From positions 69,536 through 133,535 of the forward strand of contig NZ_JACTOJ010000011.1 in NCBI RefSeq assembly GCF_032335695.1: DNA of 64,000 bases, written 5' to 3'. A program made the position numbers and the translations under genes. Below the pieces are notes generated by a model. It did not search any database, had not been told where the DNA came from, and worked only from the letters and a program-made list of their open reading frames with translations. Shown one piece after another: positions 1-6,556 of this stretch. The stretch's first letter is position 1. The number at the start of each line of letters is the position of its first letter. The DNA comes from JACTOJ01 sp032335695 (GTDB taxonomy: Bacteria; Bacillota; Clostridia; Clostridiales; Clostridiaceae).

Positions 1-70
1 TTATATCAAGAGCTGCTTCTATCGAGCACCTTTTACCGTAGGCTGAACGTTCAAGTTTAACTTCTGACAT
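1..70 (-). CDS. HxlR-type transcriptional regulator, N-terminal fragment cut by window edge
   Basis: The minus strand reads ATG at 70-68 and stays open to the window edge, giving 23 residues. An AAAGGAG ribosome binding site sits at about 80-86. The fragment contains YGKRCSIEAALDI, which fits the start of the HxlR winged-helix fold, where a conserved Cys is followed by P/S-(I/V)-E-x-x-L-D-(I/V). In this family (YodB, HypR, CatR) that cysteine senses quinones or electrophiles. It is divergent from an ene-reductase, the usual kind of target for such sensors. Only the first fifth of the protein is visible, so the family call rests on a short motif plus context. Confidence 0.5.
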   Translation of the reverse strand, partial: MSEVKLERSAYGKRCSIEAALDI

Positions 71-147
71 AAAAATTTATCTCCTTTAAAGCGTTGATTT
101 ATCACAATACTTACTTTTTTGAAATTATATGAAAAAAATATCACTAC

Positions 148-176
148 TTTTCAAAGTATAGTATATACAATATAAT
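148..176 (+). promoter_or_regulatory. Promoter of the ene-reductase with inverted repeat in its spacer
   Basis: A -10 TATAAT lies at 171-176 with a weak -35 (TTTTCA, 148-153) at 17 bp. The spacer holds the inverted repeat GTATA-gta-TATAC (156-168), where a repressor would block RNA polymerase. It lies between this gene and the divergent HxlR-type regulator, so that regulator is the natural candidate. This is inferred from position and symmetry only. Confidence 0.5.
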
Positions 177-216
177 CAAGACATGCAAGAAATTTAAATA
201 AAAGGGGATTAAATTT

Positions 217-1230
217 ATGAATATTTTTGAAAACTATACTCTAAAAAGCATGACTGTGAGGAACAAGCTTGTAATGCCTCCAATGTGCATGTATTCATCT
301 GACAGCACAGGTATAGCGAATGACTTTCACTACAATCATTATATTACCAGGGCTATTGGAGGTGTTGGTTTTATAATATTGGAATCTACAGGAGTTGCTA
401 AGAATGGAAGAACCACAGACAATGATTTGGGCATTTGGGAAGATTCCCAAATAGAAGGTTTAAAAAATATTGTAAGCGGCTCTAAAAAATATGGAGCTAG
501 GATTGCAGTACAATTAAACCATGGAGGAAGAAAATATGAAGGAAAAGCAGGTGAAGTGGTAGCACCAAGTGCAGTTAAATTTGATGAAAACAGTCCTCTT
601 CCTAAGGAGTTATCTAAGGAAGAAATAAAAGAAATTATATTAGACTTTAAAAAGGCAGCTGAAAGAGCGGATAAAGCTGGTTTTGATGCAATAGAGGTGC
701 ATGGGGCTCATGGATATTTAATACATCAGTTTTTATCACCTCTTTCCAATTTAAGACAGGATGAGTATGGAGGAAATCTAAAAAATAGAACAAGATTTCT
801 TAAAGAAGTGCTTCAGGCTATAACTGAAGTTTGGCCAAAGGAAAAACCGATTTTGCTGCGAGTTTCAGCGTATGATTATAAAGATGGTGGGATAAATATA
901 AATGATATGATTCAAATAGTAAATGAGGTTAAACAATATATTGATATGGTTCATGTAAGTACAGGAGGACTTATTCAAGCAGCTATAAAGGCTTATCCAG
1001 GATATCAGATTAAGTTTTCAGAGGCTATAAAAGCAGAGTGCAATATTCCGACTATAGCTGTTGGACTTATAACAGACATTAATATGGCTGAAGAAATAGT
1101 ATCAAATGGCAGAGCAGATTTAGTAGCTATTGGAAGAGAACTTTTGAGGAATCCATACTTTGTATTAAATGCAGCCAAATTTAAAAACCAAATGATAGAA
1201 TATCCAATTCAATATAGTGGTGCTTTTTAA
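217..1230 (+). CDS. namA: Old-yellow-enzyme family NADH:flavin oxidoreductase (YqjM/NamA type)
   Basis: A 337-residue FMN TIM barrel that reduces activated C=C bonds of enals, enones and quinone-like electrophiles with NAD(P)H. The thermophilic-like/YqjM subgroup signature is clear: PPMCMYS puts the flavin-tuning Cys at residue 24 and Tyr at 26. HGAHGYLIHQFLSPLSN places the substrate-binding pair at His162/His165 and the proton-donor Tyr at 167, followed by the R-x-D-x-Y-G-G loop. The AAAAGGGG site just before ATG 217 supports the start. It is transcribed alone, away from the HxlR-type fragment, and ends in a strong terminator. Likely role: electrophile detoxification. The exact substrate is not readable from sequence. 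Confidence 0.88.
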   Translation: MNIFENYTLKSMTVRNKLVMPPMCMYSSDSTGIANDFHYNHYITRAIGGVGFIILESTGVAKNGRTTDNDLGIWEDSQIEGLKNIVSGSKKYGARIAVQLNHGGRKYEGKAGEVVAPSAVKFDENSPLPKELSKEEIKEIILDFKKAAERADKAGFDAIEVHGAHGYLIHQFLSPLSNLRQDEYGGNLKNRTRFLKEVLQAITEVWPKEKPILLRVSAYDYKDGGININDMIQIVNEVKQYIDMVHVSTGGLIQAAIKAYPGYQIKFSEAIKAECNIPTIAVGLITDINMAEEIVSNGRADLVAIGRELLRNPYFVLNAAKFKNQMIEYPIQYSGAF

Positions 1231-1245
1231 TAAGTCTAATTTTTA

Positions 1246-1296
1246 AAAAACCGCTTCAGTAAAACTAGCTTGCATAAGTTTTGCTGAAGCGGTTTT
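1246..1296 (+). terminator. Intrinsic terminator of the ene-reductase
   Basis: A long stem: AAAACCGCTTCAGTAAAACT pairs with the segment ending AAGCGGTTTT at about 1295, with one G-U pair. A-rich sequence precedes it and T-rich sequence follows. Confidence 0.85.
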
Positions 1297-1324
1297 AGTC
1301 ATATACTTTTTAATTTATAAGAAT

Positions 1325-1338
1325 ATGATTTTAATCAC
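1325..1338 (+). promoter_or_regulatory. FNR/CRP-type operator upstream of the Fnr-like gene
   Basis: ATGAT-TTTA-ATCAC matches the dyad TTGAT-N4-ATCAA at 8 of 10 positions. A weak -10 (TACGGT, 1361-1366) lies at exactly the same distance as in the cupin promoter (site start to -10 is 36 bp in both). This suggests autoregulation by the downstream Fnr-like protein. Confidence 0.5.
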
Positions 1339-1504
1339 AATTTTATAAATTAAAAATTTGTACGGTAAAAACATTTCTTTAGAAGGGCAGGCTGTGTTTT
1401 TTAACATGGCCATTTTTGCATCGGTAGCATATGTTACGGAAATAATATGAAGAATATAGTAAGATAAATGTATGGATTTAATCAATAGCAGAGGAGCGGA
1501 TATT

Positions 1505-2218
1505 ATGCATAATCACTGCAAAAACTGCTGCAATAATTGCAGGGGAGAACTTTGTGCCAGCAAAGTGCCTATATTTGAAAATTTAAATGAAGAAGAACTG
1601 GTGGAAGTCGTAAATACAATTAATCATAAAGAATATAGCAAGGGAGATACTATTTTTACTGAGGGCAATACAGCTAGTACTCTTTACTTTGTAAACGAAG
1701 GAAAAATAAAATTATATAAATATACTAAGGACGGTAAGGAACAGATACTTCATGTGCTTTCAGAGGGAGATTTTTTTGGCGAATTGGACCTCATAAAGCC
1801 TTCACAATATGGTTTCAACGCTAAGGCTATAGTTAATTCAAAGATATGTACTCTTACTAAAGAAGAAATGAAAGCCATAATGCTAAGAAAACCTGAGATA
1901 GGAATAAAACTTTTAGAAACCATGGGGGAAAGGTTATCCAAGGTAGAAAATCTAGTACAAAATTTAGCTACCAATGATGTGGATTCTCGAATGGCTTATT
2001 TAATTATGGATTTGATGGAGAAATACGGAGAAAAATCAGAAGAAAATATATCAGTAAAATTGCCTCTGTCTAGAGAAGAAATGGCCAATTATATTGGAGT
2101 TACCAGAGAAACTATCAGCAGAAAATTAAAAAAATTTGAAGAAGAGAAGCTGATAGAATTGGTAGGAACAAAAAATATTTTGATTTTAGATGAAGAAGGC
2201 TTAAAAGATTATATTTAA
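1505..2218 (+). CDS. Crp/Fnr family regulator with N-terminal cysteine cluster
   Basis: A 237-residue regulator with a cyclic-nucleotide-binding-type beta roll (about 25-140), a long dimer helix and a C-terminal winged HTH (REEMANYIGVTRETISRKLKKF, about 188-209). I place the start at ATG 1505 because GAGGAG precedes it at 8 bp; the ATG at 1472 has no ribosome site. Before the sensor fold lie Cys at residues 5, 8, 9, 12 and 17. This resembles the Cys cluster that binds an oxygen- or NO-labile Fe-S centre in FNR, so a redox or NO sensor is likely. The HTH carries an E-T-x-S-R recognition helix, as in FNR, and FNR-type boxes stand before this gene and the next. Probable regulon: itself and the cupin. 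Confidence 0.85.
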   Translation: MHNHCKNCCNNCRGELCASKVPIFENLNEEELVEVVNTINHKEYSKGDTIFTEGNTASTLYFVNEGKIKLYKYTKDGKEQILHVLSEGDFFGELDLIKPSQYGFNAKAIVNSKICTLTKEEMKAIMLRKPEIGIKLLETMGERLSKVENLVQNLATNDVDSRMAYLIMDLMEKYGEKSEENISVKLPLSREEMANYIGVTRETISRKLKKFEEEKLIELVGTKNILILDEEGLKDYI

Positions 2219-2244
2219 TTTAGGATATGATTTAAAACAAAATT

Positions 2245-2286
2245 TTGATTTAAATCACATTCAAGTCATGTTAAAGGTTTTATACT
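2245..2286 (+). promoter_or_regulatory. Class II FNR-type promoter of the cupin gene
   Basis: TTGAT-TTAA-ATCAC (2245-2258) matches the FNR consensus at 9 of 10 positions. A -10 TATACT lies at 2281-2286. Taking +1 at about 2293, the dyad centre is at -41.5, the standard position for activation by FNR or CRP at class II promoters. No separate -35 is visible, as expected for an activator-dependent promoter. Confidence 0.65.
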
Positions 2287-2331
2287 GAATACATAAGAAG
2301 AACAAATAATAAGTGTTTGGAGGGAAAGCGA

Positions 2332-2673
2332 ATGAAAGGGAAATTTTTCAAGAATATAGAGATTGCAAAGGCATTATTACTTAAGGAAGATGTGGCTTAT
2401 GCACCAGGTCAAGTGGTAAGTAAGACATTAGTACAGACTAACAATGTAGGAATAACCTTATTTTCTTTTGATAAAGGTGAAGAGATAAGCGCTCATTCAG
2501 CACCAGGAGATGCATTAATTTATGTATCAGAAGGGACTGCGGCTGTAACAATTGGAGATAATGAGCCGGAAATTGTTACAGAGGGAAAGCTTATAGTTAT
2601 GCCAGCTAATGTGCCACATGCGGTGATGGCAGCAGAAAAATTTAAAATGATGTTGATAGTGGTAAAAGGTTAA
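2332..2673 (+). CDS. Small single-domain cupin
   Basis: A 113-residue protein that is almost entirely one cupin beta barrel. Motif 1 is recognisable as G-E-x-I-x-x-H-S-A-x-G-D-x-L-I-Y-V-x-E-G (about 48-68) and motif 2 as G-x-L-I-V-M-P-A-N-V-P-H-A (about 84-97), supplying His ligands for a metal. I start at ATG 2332, eight bases after GGAGGG; an upstream in-frame TTG would put the ribosome site inside the gene. It has its own FNR-type promoter next to the Fnr-like regulator, so it is probably made under low oxygen or nitrosative stress. The substrate is unknown; stand-alone cupins of this size include sensors and small-molecule binders. Confidence 0.8.
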   Translation: MKGKFFKNIEIAKALLLKEDVAYAPGQVVSKTLVQTNNVGITLFSFDKGEEISAHSAPGDALIYVSEGTAAVTIGDNEPEIVTEGKLIVMPANVPHAVMAAEKFKMMLIVVKG

Positions 2674-2691
2674 CTTAATATTTAACAACTT

Positions 2692-2719
2692 AAAGGTCAT
2701 GTTTTTACATGACTTTTTT
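2692..2719 (+). terminator. Terminator of the cupin gene
   Basis: AAAGGTCATG pairs with CATGACTTT across a short T-rich loop and is followed by a T run. Confidence 0.75.
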
Positions 2720-2848
2720 GTATTGGAAAAGTATAATGTTAAAAGCATAAGAGTAAAAAACTCTATAGAAAAATTTTTTACATTGAAATCTTGGTAAGAT
2801 TAATAATAAAATTCTATTATAGTTATAAGAGCAAAGGATAGATTATAT

Positions 2849-3739
2849 ATGAAAGTAGAATTTTTAGAAAGAGAAAAAGTAAAAGCTTTTGGGGATTACT
2901 GCAAAAAGCACAGAAAAGAATTGGATGACTCTTTTCTGTATGATGAGGACCTAGAAAGCTTCCAGCCTGGAAAGGATAATCCTACTTATGTTATCACTAA
3001 GGATGAAGAGATAACCGCAGCTATATCTCTTATAATTGATGATTACGACAGGAAGGGAAAAAAAGCTAGATTTAGAATATTTCATTCAGAAATAGAAGAC
3101 GTAGAGTGCTATGACATGCTGTTTAAAGCTATAATGAGACATACAGAACAATTTAATAAAGTATTTTTATTCATACCTATAAAAAATGTAAAATTGATTC
3201 AGTTTATTGAGGCCTTAAATTTTAAGGTAGAGAGATATTCCTTTCTTTTTCTAAGAGAAGCTGAAGAAGCGAAGGAGTTATCTTTGTATAAAGATTATGA
3301 GATTAGAAATTTTCAAGTAAATAGGGATGAGGAAATTTGGTGCAGCATTAGAAATGCAGCCTTTGCGCATCTCCAAGGCAGTGAAACACCCATGACACCG
3401 GATATGATTCCTAAAAGACTTTTGGGCAGTGACTATGTGGAAGGCGGAATGATGATACTATACAACAGAGAAAAACCTGTAGGAGTAGTTAGAGTAGGAA
3501 CAGACGAATATGAAAATTTACCAGTTATGTATATAGGACCTCTTGCGATTATACCTGAATATCAGGGCATGGGTCTTGGCAGAAATCTTTTAAGAGCTGC
3601 TTTAGCTTTTGTTAAAGAAAGAGGCTGCAGCAGAACTCTTCTTTCTGTAAATGCAGAAAATGATAGAGCAAAGAGGTTGTATTTGCAGGAAGGTTTTAAA
3701 GAAGCAGAAGCGGTGGTTTGCTATAAATATGATTTGTAA
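2849..3739 (+). CDS. GNAT acetyltransferase with two GNAT-like halves
   Basis: 296 residues. The C-terminal half (about 145-295) is a full GNAT fold: V-M-Y-I-G-P-L-A-I-I-P-E-Y-Q-G-M-G-L-G-R-N-L-L carries the acetyl-CoA pyrophosphate-binding Q/R-x-x-G-x-G/A loop, and N-A-E-N-D-R-A-K-R-L-Y-x-x-E-G-F is the usual last helix and strand. The N-terminal half has weaker GNAT character (an IFHSEIEDVECYDMLFKAIMRH-like region) without the binding loop, as in tandem GNAT proteins where one half is degenerate. The start at 2849 has only a poor ribosome site (GCAAAGGA). It stands alone between terminators. The acceptor substrate cannot be predicted. Confidence 0.8.
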   Translation: MKVEFLEREKVKAFGDYCKKHRKELDDSFLYDEDLESFQPGKDNPTYVITKDEEITAAISLIIDDYDRKGKKARFRIFHSEIEDVECYDMLFKAIMRHTEQFNKVFLFIPIKNVKLIQFIEALNFKVERYSFLFLREAEEAKELSLYKDYEIRNFQVNRDEEIWCSIRNAAFAHLQGSETPMTPDMIPKRLLGSDYVEGGMMILYNREKPVGVVRVGTDEYENLPVMYIGPLAIIPEYQGMGLGRNLLRAALAFVKERGCSRTLLSVNAENDRAKRLYLQEGFKEAEAVVCYKYDL

Positions 3740-3740
3740 C

Positions 3741-3780
3741 AAATAAGGCGTGGTGGTAATATTTACACCATGCCTTTATT
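3741..3780. terminator. Bidirectional terminator between convergent genes
   Basis: AATAAGGCGTGGTG pairs with CACCATGCCTTTATT. A and T tracts on both sides let it serve the GNAT gene and the opposing membrane-protein gene. Confidence 0.75.
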
Positions 3781-3801
3781 AATCGGCTTTCATAAAAATT
3801 A

Positions 3802-4170
3802 TTATTTAGACATTCCGGCAATCATTCCGGATATGTAAGGAATGAGCCAAATAAGCCATACAAAGATGCTAAATTTGTGGAAATTTTCTTTGGACTTCTT
3901 ATTATTTTTTATTAAAACAAAGGTTGCCCAAAGTGCATGAAAAATCATTAGAAGAATGGCAGCAAGACCAGTTATACCATGAAAATTAAATTGGAAGCCG
4001 CTGCTGTTTAGCTTGCTCATTAGGGTTGTGCCAGTAGCATCAAATATTAATCCGATAAAAAACATTACTAAATGCCACTTTTTTAGTTCACCTTGATTTT
4101 TTTCACTCCATACTCCTATGGTATAAAATACTAGAGCTAAGGTTATAGAAATTATAGCGTATATTAACAT
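3802..4170 (-). CDS. HsmA/TIGR03987-type four-helix membrane protein
   Basis: 122 residues with four hydrophobic segments (about 1-20, 34-53, 64-86, 98-118). The ribosome site GGAGGAA precedes the ATG at 4170. Conserved-looking polar features are D-A-T-G-T near the end of helix 2 and F-H-G-I-T-G-L before helix 3, with His in helices 2-3 (HLVMFF, HALWATF). The pattern matches the small family called TIGR03987, named after the heme-responsive HsmA of Clostridioides difficile, recalled from memory. In that organism HsmA is paired with a MarR regulator; none is adjacent here. A heme-binding or heme-protective role is possible but unproven. Confidence 0.6.
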   Translation of the reverse strand: MLIYAIISITLALVFYTIGVWSEKNQGELKKWHLVMFFIGLIFDATGTTLMSKLNSSGFQFNFHGITGLAAILLMIFHALWATFVLIKNNKKSKENFHKFSIFVWLIWLIPYISGMIAGMSK

Positions 4171-4316
4171 AGAAATTCCTCCTAATAGTTATTTAAATAT
4201 ATTCTTCCATGAAATTTATTATAGTATGGGTATGTGACCTCAATGTGACCTAAAGCCGTTTATTTATATTTAGTTTGAAGCAAATTTATATTTTTGGTAT
4301 TATCATTTATATATGG

Positions 4317-4367
4317 ATATGTTTTAAACCAGTGTAAAAATCAACACTGATTTAAAACAGGACCAAA
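4317..4367 (+). repeat. Intergenic hairpin repeat, copy A
   Basis: Begins GGATGTTTTAAA, holds a stem AGTG-taaaaatca-CACT and ends TTTAAAACAGGACCAAA. Closely matches the reverse complement of the copy at 20679-20728 and shares ends with those at 22259, 23078, 41498 and 59413. It lies between the HsmA-like gene and the LacI gene. Confidence 0.65.
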
Positions 4368-4452
4368 TTTAATTAGAAGGCTACGGCGCAAAAGTACCTA
4401 TTAAAACAAGGGTATAGGCATAAATAGTATTTTTAGTGTAGAGGTGAAATTT

Positions 4453-5439
4453 TTGGCTAATATAAAAGATGTAGCAAAATACTGCGGTGTATCAGCTATG
4501 ACTGTTTCAAGAGCACTTAATAACAGCAATGAAATATCTTTTGAAACTAAAAAAAGAATATTGAAAGCTTGTGAAGAACTTGGCTATAAGCCTAATTCTG
4601 CTGCGAAAAGCTTAATTACAAAAAAGACTAAGATGATAGGACTAGTGATTCCGGATATCACCAATCAATATTATGCAAATGTAAGTAAGGGGGTGAGCTC
4701 CTTTATAGAAGGATATGGATATGGCTTAGTACTGTGCAATAGTGACAGAAAAAAATCTAATGAAAAAGGCTATTTAGAGTTTTTAACTGAAGGCAGGGTG
4801 GACGGAATAATAGTGCTGCCTGTAAATCCTAAAAAAGAAGATTATGAGGATATAGCAAAGCAGATACCTTTAGTCATGGCGGATAATTATGCAGAAGGTC
4901 TAGAAGTTAGTGTTGTAACTACAGATAATTATCTTGGGGGAACAAAAATTATTGAGCATCTGATAAAGCAAGGCTACAAAAGAATTGGAATAATTCTAGG
5001 TGGAGAAGGGTCTACTGCGTCTAATGAAAGATTCAGAGCTTATAAGGATGAGCTTATAAAAAATAATATTCAATTCGATAAAGATATAGTTATGCACAGT
5101 AATGCTACCTTTGATGAAGGTTACAGCTTGGGAGAAAAGCTTATAAAAAAAGGCGTAGATTGTATTTTTGCAATTAACGATACAGTGGCTATGGGCATAA
5201 TAAAGTATTGCTACCTAAATAGTATAAGTATACCTAAGGATTTAGGCATAGCAGGCTATGATAATATTGAACAGGCCTCCATGCTTCCTATACCTCTCAC
5301 TACTGTAGACCAGAATGATAGATTATTAGGTAAAACAGCTGCACAGCTGCTTTTAGACAAACTCACCGGGAATGCTAGGGAGAATCAAAAAATAACACTG
5401 AAACCTAAGCTTATTATAAGAAAAACTTGCGGTGAGTAA
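4453..5439 (+). CDS. LacI-family repressor of the uronate/glycan genes
   Basis: 328 residues: HTH headpiece IKDVAKYCGVSAMTVSRALN at the N-terminus, hinge helix (KPNSAAKSL), then a periplasmic-binding-like sugar sensor to the end. I start at TTG 4453 (MANIKDVA..., the normal LacI start), six bases after GAGGTG; the longer GTG form would place the ribosome site inside the gene. The gene lies directly upstream of two perfect palindromes before kduI, with the inverted C-G-T-T-A-A-C half-sites typical of LacI operators, so it most likely represses the kduI operon. The inducer is probably a ketouronate or oligosaccharide, inferred from neighbours. Confidence 0.88.
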   Translation: MANIKDVAKYCGVSAMTVSRALNNSNEISFETKKRILKACEELGYKPNSAAKSLITKKTKMIGLVIPDITNQYYANVSKGVSSFIEGYGYGLVLCNSDRKKSNEKGYLEFLTEGRVDGIIVLPVNPKKEDYEDIAKQIPLVMADNYAEGLEVSVVTTDNYLGGTKIIEHLIKQGYKRIGIILGGEGSTASNERFRAYKDELIKNNIQFDKDIVMHSNATFDEGYSLGEKLIKKGVDCIFAINDTVAMGIIKYCYLNSISIPKDLGIAGYDNIEQASMLPIPLTTVDQNDRLLGKTAAQLLLDKLTGNARENQKITLKPKLIIRKTCGE

Positions 5440-5450
5440 AGGATAAGCAA

Positions 5451-5479
5451 TTGACTATTATGCTTTTAAAATATATAAT
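5451..5479 (+). promoter_or_regulatory. Sigma-A promoter of the kduI operon
   Basis: TTGACT (5451-5456), 17-bp spacer, TATAAT (5474-5479). Transcription should start near 5486, just upstream of both LacI-type operators, so repression would act by roadblock or looping. Confidence 0.7.
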
Positions 5480-5491
5480 TAGGCTATAGTG

Positions 5492-5505
5492 CGTTAACGT
5501 TAACG
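5492..5505. promoter_or_regulatory. LacI-type operator O1
   Basis: CGTTAACGTTAACG, a perfect 14-bp palindrome starting about +7. Its core is identical to O2, and the two centres are 32 bp apart (about three helical turns), placing both sites on one face of the helix. Confidence 0.75.
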
Positions 5506-5520
5506 TAGCCTGATTGCATT

Positions 5521-5540
5521 TTTCGTTAACGTTAACGAAA
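5521..5540. promoter_or_regulatory. LacI-type operator O2
   Basis: TTTCGTTAACGTTAACGAAA is a perfect 20-bp palindrome between the promoter and the kduI ribosome site (GGAGGT, 5551-5556). It is symmetric over more bases than O1, so it may be the stronger site. Confidence 0.8.
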
Positions 5541-5562
5541 AAATGATTTTGGAGGTATATAT

Positions 5563-6393
5563 ATGGATATTAGATATTCAAACCATTTTGAGGATGTAAA
5601 AAAATATGATACTGCAGATTTAAGAAGACATTTCCTAATAGAAGATCTTTTTGTTAAAGGTGAAATAAAAATGGTGTACAGCCATATAGATAGAATAATT
5701 GTTGCTGGCGTTGTCCCTGCAGACAAGCCTTTGGTCCTTGAGGGAAGCAAAGAGCTGGCTTGTGACTATTTTCTTGAAAGAAGAGAACTGGGAGTAATTA
5801 ATATAGGCGGAGTTGGGGTAGTTACTTTGGATGGAGAAAAATATGAATTAGCTTCAAAGGATGGACTTTATGTTGGCATGGGGACAAAGGAAGTGAAATT
5901 TGAAAGCAAGGACATTAATAATCCTGCTAAATTTTACTTAAACAGTGCTACAGCTCACAAAACTTATCCTACTGTAAAAATAGGGTTGGATAAAGCTAAT
6001 AAGGTTCACTGCGGCAGCGACGAAGAATGCAATAAGAGAACTATAAATCAATATGTTCATCCTGCAGTATGTGAAAGCTGTCAGCTAGCAATGGGAATGA
6101 CGGTATTAGAGCCAGGCAGCATATGGAACACCATGCCCTGCCATACTCATGAAAGAAGAATGGAAGTATACTTATACTTTAATATAGATGCGGATAATGT
6201 GGTTTTTCATCTTATGGGAAGACCAGATGAGACAAGACATATAGTTATGAAGAACGAACAGGCTGTCATATCACCTAGCTGGTCAATTCACTCGGGTGTA
6301 GGAACTAAGAACTATACCTTTATCTGGGGAATGGTTGGAGAAAATAAGACCTTCACAGATATGGATAATGTAGCAACTGGAGATTTAAGATAA
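5563..6393 (+). CDS. kduI: 5-keto-4-deoxyuronate isomerase
   Basis: 276 residues, the normal length for KduI. It is a two-cupin Zn enzyme that converts 4-deoxy-L-threo-5-hexosulose uronate, produced from unsaturated uronates by polysaccharide lyases, to 3-deoxy-D-glycero-2,5-hexodiulosonate. The metal site is visible as H-T-H-E-R-R-M-E-V-Y (about 195-204) with a later His in W-S-I-H-S-G-V-G. A GGAGGT site precedes the ATG. First gene of the LacI-controlled unit, followed by heparinase II/III-type and DUF2264 genes. The next pathway enzymes (KduD, KdgK, KdgA) and a transporter are not in the window. Confidence 0.92.
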   Translation: MDIRYSNHFEDVKKYDTADLRRHFLIEDLFVKGEIKMVYSHIDRIIVAGVVPADKPLVLEGSKELACDYFLERRELGVINIGGVGVVTLDGEKYELASKDGLYVGMGTKEVKFESKDINNPAKFYLNSATAHKTYPTVKIGLDKANKVHCGSDEECNKRTINQYVHPAVCESCQLAMGMTVLEPGSIWNTMPCHTHERRMEVYLYFNIDADNVVFHLMGRPDETRHIVMKNEQAVISPSWSIHSGVGTKNYTFIWGMVGENKTFTDMDNVATGDLR

Positions 6394-6556
6394 GGAGAAG
6401 CCAGCTTTTTCATCAAACAGCAAATCTTGTTTAGCGCTAATTGTGAAATCAAAAGGCAAGAAGAGCAGAATTGAGGTTCTGTTCTGTGCTTTTGTACATA
6501 TGAAAATAATGATACAATTTGTGTAATCGATTTTAAGACGATTTTGGGAGGATTTT

